This document shows positions 46,296 through 55,709 of a stretch of DNA of 64,000 bases, in pieces. The DNA comes from Tetrapyrgos nigripes (Eukaryota; Basidiomycota; Agaricomycetes; Agaricales; Campanellaceae): NCBI GenBank assembly GCA_013368315.1, contig JAACJM010000048.1, forward strand, positions 248,001 to 312,000, given 5' to 3'. The notes below the pieces were generated by a model. The model was not told the DNA's origin. It saw only the letters and a program-made list of their open reading frames with translations, and did no database searches. Numbering within the stretch: the first letter of the stretch is position 1; every line of letters starts with the position of its first letter. The position numbers and the translations under genes are program-made.

Positions 46296-46455
46296 ATTTA
46301 AGGCCCAAGAACTTGCCAAGAACACATGCACAGCGATATAGTTAAGAGTACACACCCAATCCTCGCAGCATTAGTTACACTATTCTCTACCCCTCCCGGT
46401 GGCAGAGACTTGTGCGCCTACTTTCCAGGGCGACGATATTTCCGTATATGGTAAG
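46296..46455. repeat. Direct duplicate of 33160-33290 (exon plus intron of the unknown gene)
   Basis: Shared blocks in the same order and orientation are AAGGCCC.AGAAC, ACACATGCACAGCGA, ACCCAATCCTCG, TTAGTTACACTATTCT, GCAGAGAC.TGTGC and ACTTTCCAGGGCGACGAT. The copy includes both exon and intron parts of the gene at 32992-33495, so it arose by DNA duplication, not through mRNA. Its reading frame is broken. Confidence 0.8.
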
Positions 46456-46963
46456 GCCTACGGCCTGCTGCCGCCTTTTTTTTTTTTTTTTGGAGGAGTG
46501 TTTGAGTCGTTAACTCGGATGTGTTTCAGGGTAGGACTATCTCCATCCTAACTGAGTAAGTACGACCTAGTCGTTCAGCCACATCACACGGTCGTTGGCA
46601 ACCAGGAATTGAAACCGAGTCTTTGAACTCCGATCCAAGGAGGAAATGCATTTGCGCAGACTTGCCGCGAACCCGGCAGACCGAGTTCGGGAAGTAGTGT
46701 GGGACTCCTTCCGGCAGTACTACCGGATCATACCCACTAAAACCCCCTGTGGGGGAGGGCTCGGACTTACGGTTTCCCCATAAGCCCGGATTCGGACCTA
46801 CGGATTTACCCATAGGACCAGGACGGGCTCGAACCCAGGACCTGCCTCTGTGGCCTTTGGGGAATCAAAACGTTACGGATGTGGTTCAGAGACACGCGTT
46901 ACAAAGATAAGATTGGACCCAGTTCAGTCAGGGCCGTGTTATGCGTTACGGATACAATAATGA
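46456..46963. other. Non-coding region with short tandem repeats and a pol III B-box-like word
   Basis: A T17-18 run (about 46476-46493) is followed by unknown sequence. At about 46760-46815 two diverged direct copies of a TCGGAC.TACGGTTT.CCCATA unit occur. The minus strand contains GGGTTCGAGCCC (near 46830), like a tRNA or SINE B box, but no matching A box lies at tRNA distance. No tRNA is called. Confidence 0.4.
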
Positions 46964-48044
46964 TCAACCTCTAGCGCGCTTTGCCAAATACTTCCTCGCA
47001 ATGGTTTTGATATCTTCCATCTTTTCGATATCTTCGTAAATCTGATTTCTCCAATTCACAAACGAAGAACAATGACTGCATGAACAGTATTTGGATGTTT
47101 CATTCTGAAGGAGTGCGCGGAATTGATGCAGTTTGAAGGGGTCTTTGACTATCTGGTCCTTAATTTGCTGCACTGTTTTGTACCATAGAATCTCGTATCC
47201 AGCACCATGCGCACTAGAGAGGCCAGTAACTTCGCTGATGCGGTTAAGCATACGAAGGTGATTGCAATGATAAATGCTCTAAAAGGTGCCTTGGTAACTC
47301 TTCGCAGCAAGGAAAACAATATGTGACTAACCCATGGCACAAAGACATCATGAGGCAAGCTACAACCCAATTCTTCAAGCGGTGTCGCCACCAGAAGCGG
47401 AGCGAGCTCGTAAAGAAGACTTTTATGGTTGTGTTCGGCAGCGTACTCGAAGATCTGCATTCTGTGCGTTGAGATGAAGTTCCTGGTATATATAGATTGT
47501 AATTAGCCTACGGAAATCAACTTCTCAGGGAGACAAGACCATCTACACCTACTTCATGTATAAAGCACAATCCCTCCGCGCAAAGTATACGACATACTTC
47601 TCTGATGCATTCGCCAGTTCCATAAGCTGCTCAAATTCCAATCCGTCCAGTTCTGGCGGGCTCTGAGGAAGCATAAACTGGAATACAATCTCCAGGGTCG
47701 ATGATTTTTCAGATAGTGGGATAATCTCGTTCTGAGATGGAATCGTATGCTGACCCAATGGAAACCCCTCGGCATACGCTTCAAGATGCTTTTGATGGAC
47801 GTGGAAAAGGACGTTATCTGATGAGAGGAAGACGACGTCTCCGCCTGTCTCAGGACCGACTGGCACGAAGACGACGACAGGGAGAAAAAGGAACGACGGA
47901 AATTTTCGTTGAGTCTTGATTGCCACTGCACTGAAACAACGGCATAGATGATAGCTTCGCATACTCACATTTTCTGGATACGACAGGCTTCGAGTCCTTC
48001 GTGTTCGTAGGGCCCGTCTGTGATGCTCTTGCGCTCGCCGACAT
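46964..48044 (-). CDS. BTB/POZ-domain protein
   Basis: Agaricomycetes have a large family of such small BTB proteins, probably adaptor or protein-interaction factors; roles are largely unknown. From MSASARASQTGPTNTK (48044) an intron near 47935-47968 leads to the BTB core GGDVVFLSSDNVLFHVHQKHLEAYAEGFP, here given as its start GGDVVFLSSDNVLFHVHQKH. The core continues EIIPLSEKSSTLEIVFQFML and FEQLMELANASEKY. Further exons carry MQIFEYAAEHNHKSLLYELA, LSLPHDVFVPW-like CSLPHDVFVPW, and a last exon ending IARKYLAKRARG at 46964. The C-part has a CSCSHCSSFVNW cysteine cluster. Where the frame enters the BTB exon is uncertain, because the FLFLPVVVFVPVG segment may be partly intronic. Confidence 0.72.
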
Positions 48045-48330
48045 TTTGGCAGATTTACAGAGATGTAGATTCTCTAGATCTGGTCCTGCGGCCCCACTCC
48101 TGCCAACTTAGGACGTCCAGTAAATGTTGAGTTGTCTACGACTCAAAGAAGACCCACGAGCGACTTCTGGGCGACTGGTTTTCTGAGACGGCGATAAGAT
48201 GATGGTCTGGTGAAAGAGAAGCTGCAGAAGCGTGTTTGTGAACGCGATCTGATTTCATGCTGAGCTCAAATTAGAGGAACTCCGCCACGACACCCCGCCC
48301 GGCCATCGTATCTGTAGCCTATTCACTGCC

Positions 48331-48356
48331 TCATCCTCATCCTCATCCTCATCCTC
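48331..48356 (+). repeat. (TCATCC)4 microsatellite
   Basis: Four perfect hexamer units and a partial one. Confidence 0.9.
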
Positions 48357-48456
48357 CCTTACCCATAACGAACACATCCTTCCCCTTCCCCGATCGTACC
48401 GACTCGTAAAATTTCCCGAACCACCGTAAAAGTTGGGCCACCGCTGGCATTTCCAA

Positions 48457-48471
48457 TATATATATATATAT
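48457..48471 (+). repeat. (AT)n microsatellite
   Basis: About seven AT units upstream of the BTB gene. Confidence 0.85.
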
Positions 48472-48625
48472 CGAACACTAACGCACATGTACGTACCCGC
48501 GAGCGCGACTGGCAGTTGGAGGAAGGTTTGAAGTTGTAAAATTCTTCGATGAACTTGTATCTAAAGGATTGGCCCAAGATTGGCCAAAGGCCTCCAAAAA
48601 CCAGAAAAGTACTACTTAAAGTCTC

Positions 48626-49181
48626 CTACTTGTCGATGAAGACGGCGACATCGAGGGGAAGGAGCAACGTCTTGGCAGTGTCAACAAATTTCTCCTCATC
48701 AGGGCGAACGACTGCAAAATACTCCGGGTTGTTGAATACCTGATGAGATAGTATGAGTGAACAAAGAAAAGCTGCGTTTCCAGTCATGGCTGGCAGTTTG
48801 AATTGTACATGCCTCCAAGACTTTCTGGTACGATTCTGCTTCGCATATTGCAGCACCATCGCATTGTATGAGACCGACACCGAAAGATTGAAGCTGGGTT
48901 TTCATTTGCTGATTGACATGCAGCTGTTAGTGGTAAGGGGGTTGATGATGTGTCCTATTAGTCTGCCATGTTTGAGACGATGACCGAAGAGCACCAACCT
49001 GTTCGTACTTGAGCAAATTCTTCTTCACGATGTCAAGAGATAACATCAGTTTGGAGTTGTCCTCAAGCCAGTGACGATCAAACTCCTCCTGCGAAACACC
49101 CTCCTTTCTAGTGATGAAGCAAAGCACGCGTACGCGATCCGTACGGTAAGCGGGAGTGCTGTTAGATGACTGATCGGACAT
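48626..49181 (-). CDS. EthD-domain (dimeric alpha-beta barrel) protein
   Basis: A small ferredoxin-like-fold protein; relatives act in ring-cleavage or polyketide-type chemistry or have no known role. Exon 1 (49181-48999) encodes MSDQSSNSTPAYRTDRVRVL, then CFITRKEGVSQEEFDRHWLE, the EthD start (F-x-K-R..-S-x-E-E-F-x-x-H-W). Exon 2 begins at 48923 (LHVNQQMKTQLQSFGVGLIQ). Exon 3 encodes VFNNPEYFAVVRPDEEKFVD and ends LDVAVFIDK at 48626, about 130 residues. The second intron fits best as GAG|GCATGT...CATCAG, a GC-AG intron, giving SYQKVLEVFNNPEY; a GT alternative three codons earlier (AAA|GTCTTG) also keeps frame. The gene has its own upstream region at about 49200-49300. Confidence 0.82.
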
Positions 49182-50671
49182 TGTTCTGAAGATGTTGTGA
49201 ACAAGGAGGGGATAGAGGAGCGAAGAAACTACTGGACCTTTATATACGTACCCCAAAGTGGTGACTCTGAACCGCTTCTTCTGAAGAACACGGGTGATTG
49301 ACAAACCGTCTTTAGGTCATACATAAGCTTGCCTTGGCACATGAGGCCACTTCGAATACATACTTAATTTCGAATTCGCAGGTTCGTGAGTATTTAGATC
49401 GTCCCCACACCTGTCATTCCGAGTCATCATAAGACTCAATTATGGAGGAGTGGAAAGGTAGATGTCTGTTCACCATCTTCGCGTTATTGAGATGCCGGGC
49501 AACGTCAGGCTGTCTAAAGATTTTCCTACACTAGACTCAGATAGACGATTCCACTGGCGGCGTGGTGAAAGGTCATATCAAAGAGCTTCTTGTTGTACAT
49601 AACATGCCAGCGCCTAGCCCCAGTTCCGAGTCGATGGAAATGGCCCCTGTAAGCTTCGAAAGTTCCCAGGCACTAGTTTCCAACCCTTTTCCTGCAATGG
49701 CTGAAGACTGTCTCCTCGGATACCAGAGCATTTCTTCTTGTATACATATATCACGGTGTTAATGGACCTCATAGTCAATAAAGGAGTGTTCCAGCGTCCG
49801 AGCTAACGAGAGCGGTAAACTAAAACAAAACAACAATTCGATCAAAATTCGATAGCCTCCTTTCTGTTGAAGGTCCCTACGAGTGCGTTCTACAGCTTGT
49901 AGCAACTTTTCGTGGGACGTCAGTGCTTCTGGATGCGCTTTTTTCTCGAAGCTTATGACAATAGTCGCGAGGAAAAGCCAAACTAGGATCATTTCTGTTG
50001 ATTTTTACTTCACTTTGCCAAATATGGTTCCATCAGAAAAGACGACCCAGATCCAGATCCACGAAATTTGAGTCTGCCACCCACAAGGACCTACATCCAA
50101 ACTTACCCCATTCGGTCATCTGTTCGAGTGCTATCTGTGGCGTGCTTCCTATGGTTTGACAGAAATTTCGCGTTCAAGTCTCTACTGTTCGAGTGCTATC
50201 TGTGGCGTGCTTCCTATGGTTTGACAGAAATTTCGCGTTCAAGTCTCTAATACTTTTGCATTGATCTTTTATCAGAAGCTTAGGGATCGTGAAGCATGAC
50301 TTGCAGGACAAATGTCCTGGAGGGAAGAAATTGGTGGCACCTACTGGGTAGGTTCGGCTTTTCCTTCCTCGATCCAAGGCTCGCCCACTCAGCCACAGAC
50401 TACCGAGAAGCGATGGAGTAGTAGGTACCCAAATGCATCTTTCCGAATATCCATGACTGACCCACTTACAACGAGAAACAAAGAAAGTGCATCATTCATA
50501 GTCTGGACACCATCACAGTTGCGTGACTCACGAATTGAAACGGAGGTCTCTAAAGTTATCCACAACCTAGAAAGGTTTATTGCGAGACAAATGAGCACCT
50601 ACGCATACATGCTCTTGGTTTTCCACTTTCAGACTGGAGGAGTGGGTGCAGAAGGCTAGAGGAAGACTTAA
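49182..50671. other. Region without a firmly supported gene
   Basis: A short minus-strand frame (49759-49992) has a hydrophobic start (MILVWLFLATIVISF) and a helical stretch (ALTSHEKLLQAVERTRRDLQ). It could be one exon of a small membrane protein, but no partner exons were found. A perfect 65-bp tandem duplication lies at 50120-50249. The plus-strand frame 50312-50659 has no recognisable domain. Confidence 0.4.
50120..50249 (+). repeat. Perfect tandem duplication of 65 bp
   Basis: 50120-50184 and 50185-50249 are identical (each starts CTGTTCGAGTGCTATCTG and ends CGTTCAAGTCTCTA). The absence of any mismatch indicates a very recent duplication or a two-copy minisatellite. Confidence 0.95.
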
Positions 50672-51163
50672 ATGAAGCGAAGGTAGGCTCTTGAACTCGC
50701 ATTCCTTTCCATTGGGCTATTCGCGTTCTTGTAAGTGTTTTCTCTACCTCGCTGTAATCCTTTCTTATATGCTTTTCAGCAGATTGTCGCATAACCTTCG
50801 ATTCAGGCTTCGGTCCATCGAGCAAGCTTTACACACATCCGAGTCGTATCTTACTAGATTTAAAAGACTAGTAAGTTCGTTTGTGAACTTCATGCAGACG
50901 AGTATACTGATTCTACTAAAAATCAGGCTTCGAAATTTGAAATGAGCCCAGCAATGCTTCAAGCTTGTATCGTGGAGGAAAAGAAAGTGATGGAGAGATT
51001 CCAAGCAGCTCAGGCGGACTTGATGCACTTCCGGAATAGTCCAATGCGCAATGCACAAGGAGACGCTATGAGGGTTGCAAATATTGCGAGATTGCAGCAA
51101 GAGTATGCAGCAGCGAGGCAGAGGACAGCAGCTGTCAAAGCGCAGATGGGAATTCAGTACTAA
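50672..51163 (+). CDS. Small helical/coiled-coil protein, unknown
   Basis: Exons 50672-50682 (MKR..), about 50780-50870 and 50928-51163 join in one frame through a GTAGGC...TTCAG intron and a GTAAGT...ATCAG intron. Exon 2 reads RLSHNLRFRLRSIEQALHTS and ESYLTRFKRL. Exon 3 reads ASKFEMSPAMLQACIVEEKK, RFQAAQADLMHF, VANIARLQQEYAAARQRTAA and ends KAQMGIQY. Almost the whole of the roughly 110 residues is predicted helix with heptad-like hydrophobics. There are no known catalytic motifs. The start codon is provisional, since the first exon is only 11 nt and an upstream exon is possible. It lies 0.4 kb before the inverted repeat that precedes the RecQ gene. Confidence 0.45.
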
Positions 51164-51579
51164 CCGTGTCGTTGAGGACTCTCGGACTACCACTATTAGA
51201 TGTACAAGCTAATTAATATATGGGTTACTACTATCCTCCTGGGGACGGTGATGAGAGAGAAATAGACGGGATGAAAGAAATACGGATTCGTCGTTGACTA
51301 CAATAGAAGGTGTATAATGTAGGTCCAGAGTCAGAGATTCCGAGGGCAAAGAAAGTCTTAGAAAGATACACTGTGACGCCAATGATAAAGGAGCGGGAGT
51401 CACAAGTCATCGTGAAATCAAAAGAAAGAAACCGAAGGTACCCAATCAAAACTGCACTACACACCCATACTCCAAACGTAGTAGGTGATTTTTGTACGCT
51501 AGGTTTGCCTGGTTATGGTCCACTGTGTGCTCGTCGGGTATAGTGGGTTGTGGCTGAAGCGATGAAGCGCTCAAACTAT

Positions 51580-51815
51580 AGACTCGATCCAGTCACGTCT
51601 GCAACGTTTGATGAAAGTCGATCAAACCGCTTGGCGAAGCGACTGGAACAAAATCCGGCACTTTTGTGAGGTCGCGCCCAAATCACGTGCTTGTTTTGAC
51701 TTAGCCAGATTTCTCGACCATCCCGCAACAACTTGCTCCAAATTTTCGCCTTACGGTACCTACGACCATGTAGAACTATCGTACTGTCTAATACAACGCA
51801 CTCACCGTTTTCCGT
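51580..51815 (+). repeat. Left arm of the inverted repeat flanking the RecQ cassette
   Basis: The reverse complement of 55225-55467 aligns with this segment in order: TAGACTCGA, TTTGATGA..GTCGATCA, GCGACTGGA, TTTTGTGAGGTCGCG, AAATCACGTGCTTGTTTT with GACTT, CATCCCG, ACTTGCTCCA, GTACCTA and CCGTTTTCCG. The most conserved block is 51662-51702. It lies immediately upstream of the helicase ATG (51888). Confidence 0.85.
51684..51689 (+). promoter_or_regulatory. CACGTG box upstream of the RecQ gene
   Basis: A palindromic E-box (typical bHLH or Cbf1-like target) about 200 bases before the start codon, in the best-conserved block of the inverted repeat. The same box is retained in the other arm at 55356-55361, suggesting selection on it. 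Confidence 0.5.
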
Positions 51816-51887
51816 TTCCCGATATTTGCTCCCGTTCTCGTGCAATGACCTCGATCACTTCCGGCTCTCTGTTTCACTTCCTGTACG

Positions 51888-54369
51888 ATGAACCGACCAA
51901 CGATAGACGAAGAAGCACTTCAACGCACCAGAGATGTCTTATGCGAGACCTGGGGTATCCCCTCGCTCCGCCAACATCAAGAAAAAGCTGGCCGTAACAT
52001 CATACAAGGCATAAGTACAATCTATGACGTACCTACAGGCGGCGGGAAAACACTCTCTTTCTGGTATCCCCTTTTCTATCACTCGGAACTTAACCCTCAG
52101 TCTCGGAAAGTCGTTCTGGTCATTAGTCCACTCAATGCTCTGATGGATGCGCAGGTGAAGGATTTGTTGGACAAGGGCATACAAGCTGTAGCCTTGAACT
52201 CGTCTAGTAAGGCTGAAGAGTTATTTGAGGTGCGTGTTCCTTAAGATATTTTCGCGTATTTGTGCTCATAAGATGCCAGGAAATCACCATGGATCCCAGT
52301 CAACCCCCTACACGTCACCTCAAGCACCAGGTTATCCTTACTTCCCCAGAGACCGCCTTAAAGTCTTCATTCCACGAGAAGCTCTTGAAGACTGACGAAT
52401 TCAAATCCGCATGCGTGTCCGTTGTCGTTGACGAAGCTCATTGCATTGCGGAATGGGGCGGAGACTTTCGTCCTCATTACGATGCTGTAGGGAAGCTCCT
52501 TGCTCGTTGTCCGAGTCACGTCCCCGTTCTCATCGCGTCGGCCACTATGCCGCAAGATGTTCGTGAACTGATAGCGGAAAAGCTCGACTTGGGCGAGAAT
52601 TATGATCTTGTTGCCGTTTCTAATGCAAAACCCAACGTTGGACTCTCCGTTCGTGTCATTCAACACCCTATTCAAACATACGCAGATCTTCTATTTCTTT
52701 TTCCGAACGACACTAATCCAGAAGACTTCAAGCAGACCCTCATCTATGTGAATACTCGAAAGGAGGCCGAGGCCATTCAGGATTTTCTCCGTGCCCATTG
52801 TCCTCCCACTATGTCCCCGGACACAATCGAATTCTATCATCGAAACATTGGAAATAGGAAGACTGAAGTTGAAGAAAAGCTACGAAGCGGATATCTGAAG
52901 ATTGTCATTGCTACAGATGCACTTGGAATGGTTTGTGATATTATCTGCTTCATGATCTCAGATACTAACTTACCGTCAGGGTATGGACTTCAAGAATGTG
53001 CTGCGCGTTGTCCTTTGGTTGGAACCCCGTTCTTTCCTATCATTTGTGCAGAAGGTTGGGCGATGTGCTCGCAGCCCCCATGACATTGGCCAAGCAATTC
53101 TTTTCGTCACCAGAGCTTCTATGGCTCGACACGTTTCCGATTTCGACAGAGATGAGGCATCTGATGATGAGAACGGCGAGGATAGAGCTGAGATTGACGA
53201 GGAGATCATAGACCGAGCCATGGACCCGGTGGATAGAGAAGCAGTGATTGATGAAGACGAGCCTGAATATAATAGTGGCTCCAACGCAGAACCCGATCCT
53301 GATCTGGTAGTCAAGCGCAAGCGCCGCAAAGTCAAATCTGCAAGAGAGGCGCGGGACCTGGCCTATCTCACCTTTATCATTGCTACTAATCGGTGCCGGC
53401 GTTTACCATGGGATGAATTTTTTGGGAATCATGCCAAAAGTTTGTGTTATTTGATATACTCGCATCATACTCTGATTTAGTCGGTGCTTTCTGCAGTGCC
53501 GCTCTTCCCTGAACCTCAGGAACTGGATGTCCCATGCTGCGACAACTGTGCTCCCCGTTACTTTCCCATCGAGCGTATTTCCCTTCGTTTACCATATCCA
53601 ACCCGGGCTGGGAGATCGTCAAAACCAACTGAGCAGCTACAGACAGAACTTGAAGCCGCTTTGAAACAATGGCGCACCCGTGTCATAGCGCAGGATTATC
53701 CGGACCAGAGGAATGTTACCAGCCGCCAGATACTCAGTGATGCAACATTGGCAAAGATCGTTGCAAGGCCAGCCGTTGTTGAACGTTTTGGTTCGGATGT
53801 CTTTCGCCACATTATTCCGTGGCAATGGGCAACTCGGTATGGGAACCAGGTGATTGCAATTGTCAAATGGCACTTGGCGCTTTATCCAGATCCCGAACAA
53901 CGACGTCGCGAGGAAGCAGCAGAGCGTCAGCATGCATCGATAGCTGAGAAGGATCGGCAAAATCGTCTCGTTGCTCTGTTCCACGAGTGTTACAATGCGG
54001 TGCATGACCTAGAGACAGGTGAAGTGGTGGCGAGGGGGCGAGGAAAAGACAAGAAGGAAGTACGCGAACTAAAATGCGAGCCGTTCTTGAGACTTCCGAG
54101 CTCAAAGGTGTGTCATTTGTTTGACTTTGAACAACGCTGTTCTTATTAGTATGCTGACTCGGGATTTTGAAGCACTGGCCCGACTACTACAAGATCATCA
54201 AGACGCCAATATCGATGGCACACATCAATCGCATGATGAAGATGAAGGCTGAAAGTGGATACGCATCACTCTCCCAGTACGTCGACGCCTGGCGGATCAT
54301 GTTTGCCAACGCGAGGACATTCAATAGGGAAGACTCGGATATCTATCGCACTGCTGATGAGTTGGAAAA
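51888..54369 (+). CDS. RecQ-family DNA helicase fused to a bromodomain
   Basis: Exons 51888-52229, 52280-52930, 52980-53439, 53497-54107 and 54173 to about 54369 join in frame (about 750 residues to the last clear residue). Helicase: motif 0/I IPSLRQHQEKAGRN..DVPTGGGKTLSFW (Walker A, near residue 45), VLVISPLNALMDAQV (Ia), SVVVDEAHCIAEWGGDFRP (DEAH box and the RecQ aromatic-loop-like run), LIASATMPQDV (III), QTLIYVNTRKEAEAI (IV), IVIATDALGMGMDF (V, across an intron), FVQKVGRCARSPHD (VI). An acidic linker and basic KRKRRK follow, then CCDNC. After an unassigned helical region comes a bromodomain: FHECYNAVHDLETGE, LPSSKHWPDYYKIIKTPISM (ZA loop), MFANARTFNREDSDIY (acetyl-lysine-binding Asn in TFN), ADELEK. 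The C-terminus beyond 54369 is not resolved. Helicase and bromodomain halves share exon 4, so the fusion does not rest on one guessed junction. Confidence 0.82.
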
Positions 54370-55134
54370 GTCAACCATTTTCAATTTCTCTCTGCCCAAA
54401 TTCTGTTCAAGCTCCTGTTTCCTCTCTAGCCTTCGGGATAGCTCTACGGCTTCTTGCGCAGCTTTCTCTCTCAACATCCTTTCCTTGTATTCATCTGTCT
54501 GCCGATATTTCATAATACCTCGTCTATTTCAGACATGTCTCGAGGTGTGTGGTCTGCCTGTTAGGGGCCGATTGGGACTGGACAGTACGGATGGGCTTGG
54601 ACTAGATGCCGGTGATTGCACCGGACTCTCGGAAGGGTATTGGATTGGATTGGAAAAGACGAAGGAAGATGTATGTGGATCCGCAATTGAATCAGACTGG
54701 GGAAACACGCGAGTGGGACTGGGACTGGGCTTTGATGGGGATAGAATCAAATTCCCATTCGGTGGTGGAAAGAGACGTCTTTTATTAGGAGTTTTCGGAG
54801 GTGGAGGGGGCAGTGGCAGTGAAGATGATTGAGGCGGGGATGACCATGGTAATGGGGATAGATGGGGAATAGGGATTTCAGAATCCTTTGGTGATTCGGG
54901 AGTTTGGCTTCTTCTCTTTTTAGATGGACCAGCCTGCCTGTCAACATCATCTTCTCGACGCCTCCGCCGAGCCCTCCATGGGCCTGATGGAGTTTCCGCA
55001 GGCTGGGAGCTTGACGCTGTTTCGGATCCCACCTGTTGGGAAAGTCGCGTACTACGCCTTCTAGCACTACTCTGTGCAGATCCAGGGAGTTTGAAGGCCT
55101 TCTCGTCGTCTTTCTTGCGCTTTCCTTTGTACAT
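54343..55134 (-). CDS. Basic, Pro/Ser-rich nuclear-type protein with C-terminal coiled coil, unknown
   Basis: From MYKGKRKKDDEKAFKLPG (55134) the protein is strongly basic with several nuclear-localisation-like runs (RARRRRRED, PSKKRR, PNKRR). It has many SP/TP pairs (SQTPESPKDSE, SPSKPSPSPT), possible proline-directed phosphorylation sites. After a short intron ending CGGCAG near 54503, the frame continues TDEYKERMLREKAAQEAVEL and SRRLERKQELEQNLGREKLK, a clear coiled coil, to TAG at 54343-54345. The donor is uncertain: a 36-nt intron at GTCTGA, or a longer one from GTACTG; both keep frame. Total about 230-260 residues. It overlaps the last bromodomain exon antisense by some 25 bases. No family recognised. 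It shares upstream repeat sequence with the convergent helicase gene. Confidence 0.6.
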
Positions 55135-55224
55135 TTCGTGACGTGAAGGGACAGCAGCAGGATAAAGTGAGACAAGCCCCTATATTAGTATCTAGTCCGT
55201 AACTTTACATCACGCGCGTATTTT

Positions 55225-55467
55225 GAAATTCGGAAAACGGTAATGTCCTTCGTTTTACTTCCTGCACGTCCTAGGTACTACTCAAGAACTCAAAGCTCGA
55301 AAAATGGAGCAAGTTTTTTTCGGGATGAGGAGAATTTTGTTGAAGTCAAAACAAGCACGTGATTTTTCCGCGACCTCACAAAAGTGTGGGATTTCCCTCC
55401 AGTCGCTACGCTGACACTTCTGATCGACCGTCATCAAAGTGTACACAGTGAGAGTGGTTCGAGTCTA
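55225..55467 (-). repeat. Right arm of the inverted repeat flanking the RecQ cassette
   Basis: Inverted partner of 51580-51815. It lies immediately upstream of the minus-strand gene starting at 55134, so each gene of the convergent pair has one arm as its promoter region. Confidence 0.85.
55356..55361 (-). promoter_or_regulatory. CACGTG box upstream of the coiled-coil gene
   Basis: The counterpart of 51684-51689, about 220 bases before the start codon of the minus-strand gene, in the conserved block of the repeat. Confidence 0.5.
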
Positions 55468-55709
55468 CTCAAACTAACGCTCAGGCAAAGAGTCGACACT
55501 TTGACCAAACAAAGGAATCGGTTATAACTTCCAAGGATGTAGATATCTTCTCATACATATTATACCAGAGCAGCAATCCTACATAGATCATATAGGCTAT
55601 GCCCAACGAAAATACGTTACTCAAGTACAAGTTACATACATTACATACAACATTTTCTCGATTCCCAAAGCAAAAGACCCACACATATCGCTAGCCGATG
55701 ACTTTTTGA
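55468..55709. other. Short spacer between repeat arm and 7TM gene
   Basis: TA-rich 3' flank of the 7TM gene; nothing else is seen. Confidence 0.4.

Larger units (their letters stand above)
48045..48625. other. Intergenic region with microsatellites
   Basis: The upstream region of the BTB gene (-) and the 3' region of the EthD gene (-). It contains TCATCC repeats (48331-48356) and an AT repeat (48457-48471); no gene is seen. Confidence 0.5.

Noticed and set aside
46800..46860. tRNA gene on the minus strand
   Set aside because: Only a B-box-like word is present; no acceptor stem, D-arm or A box at the right distance.
54370..54832. Extension of the bromodomain frame to 54832
   Set aside because: This open stretch is antisense to the coiled-coil and Pro-rich exons of the minus-strand gene; its Ser/Cys and Gly/Asp pattern is a shadow.
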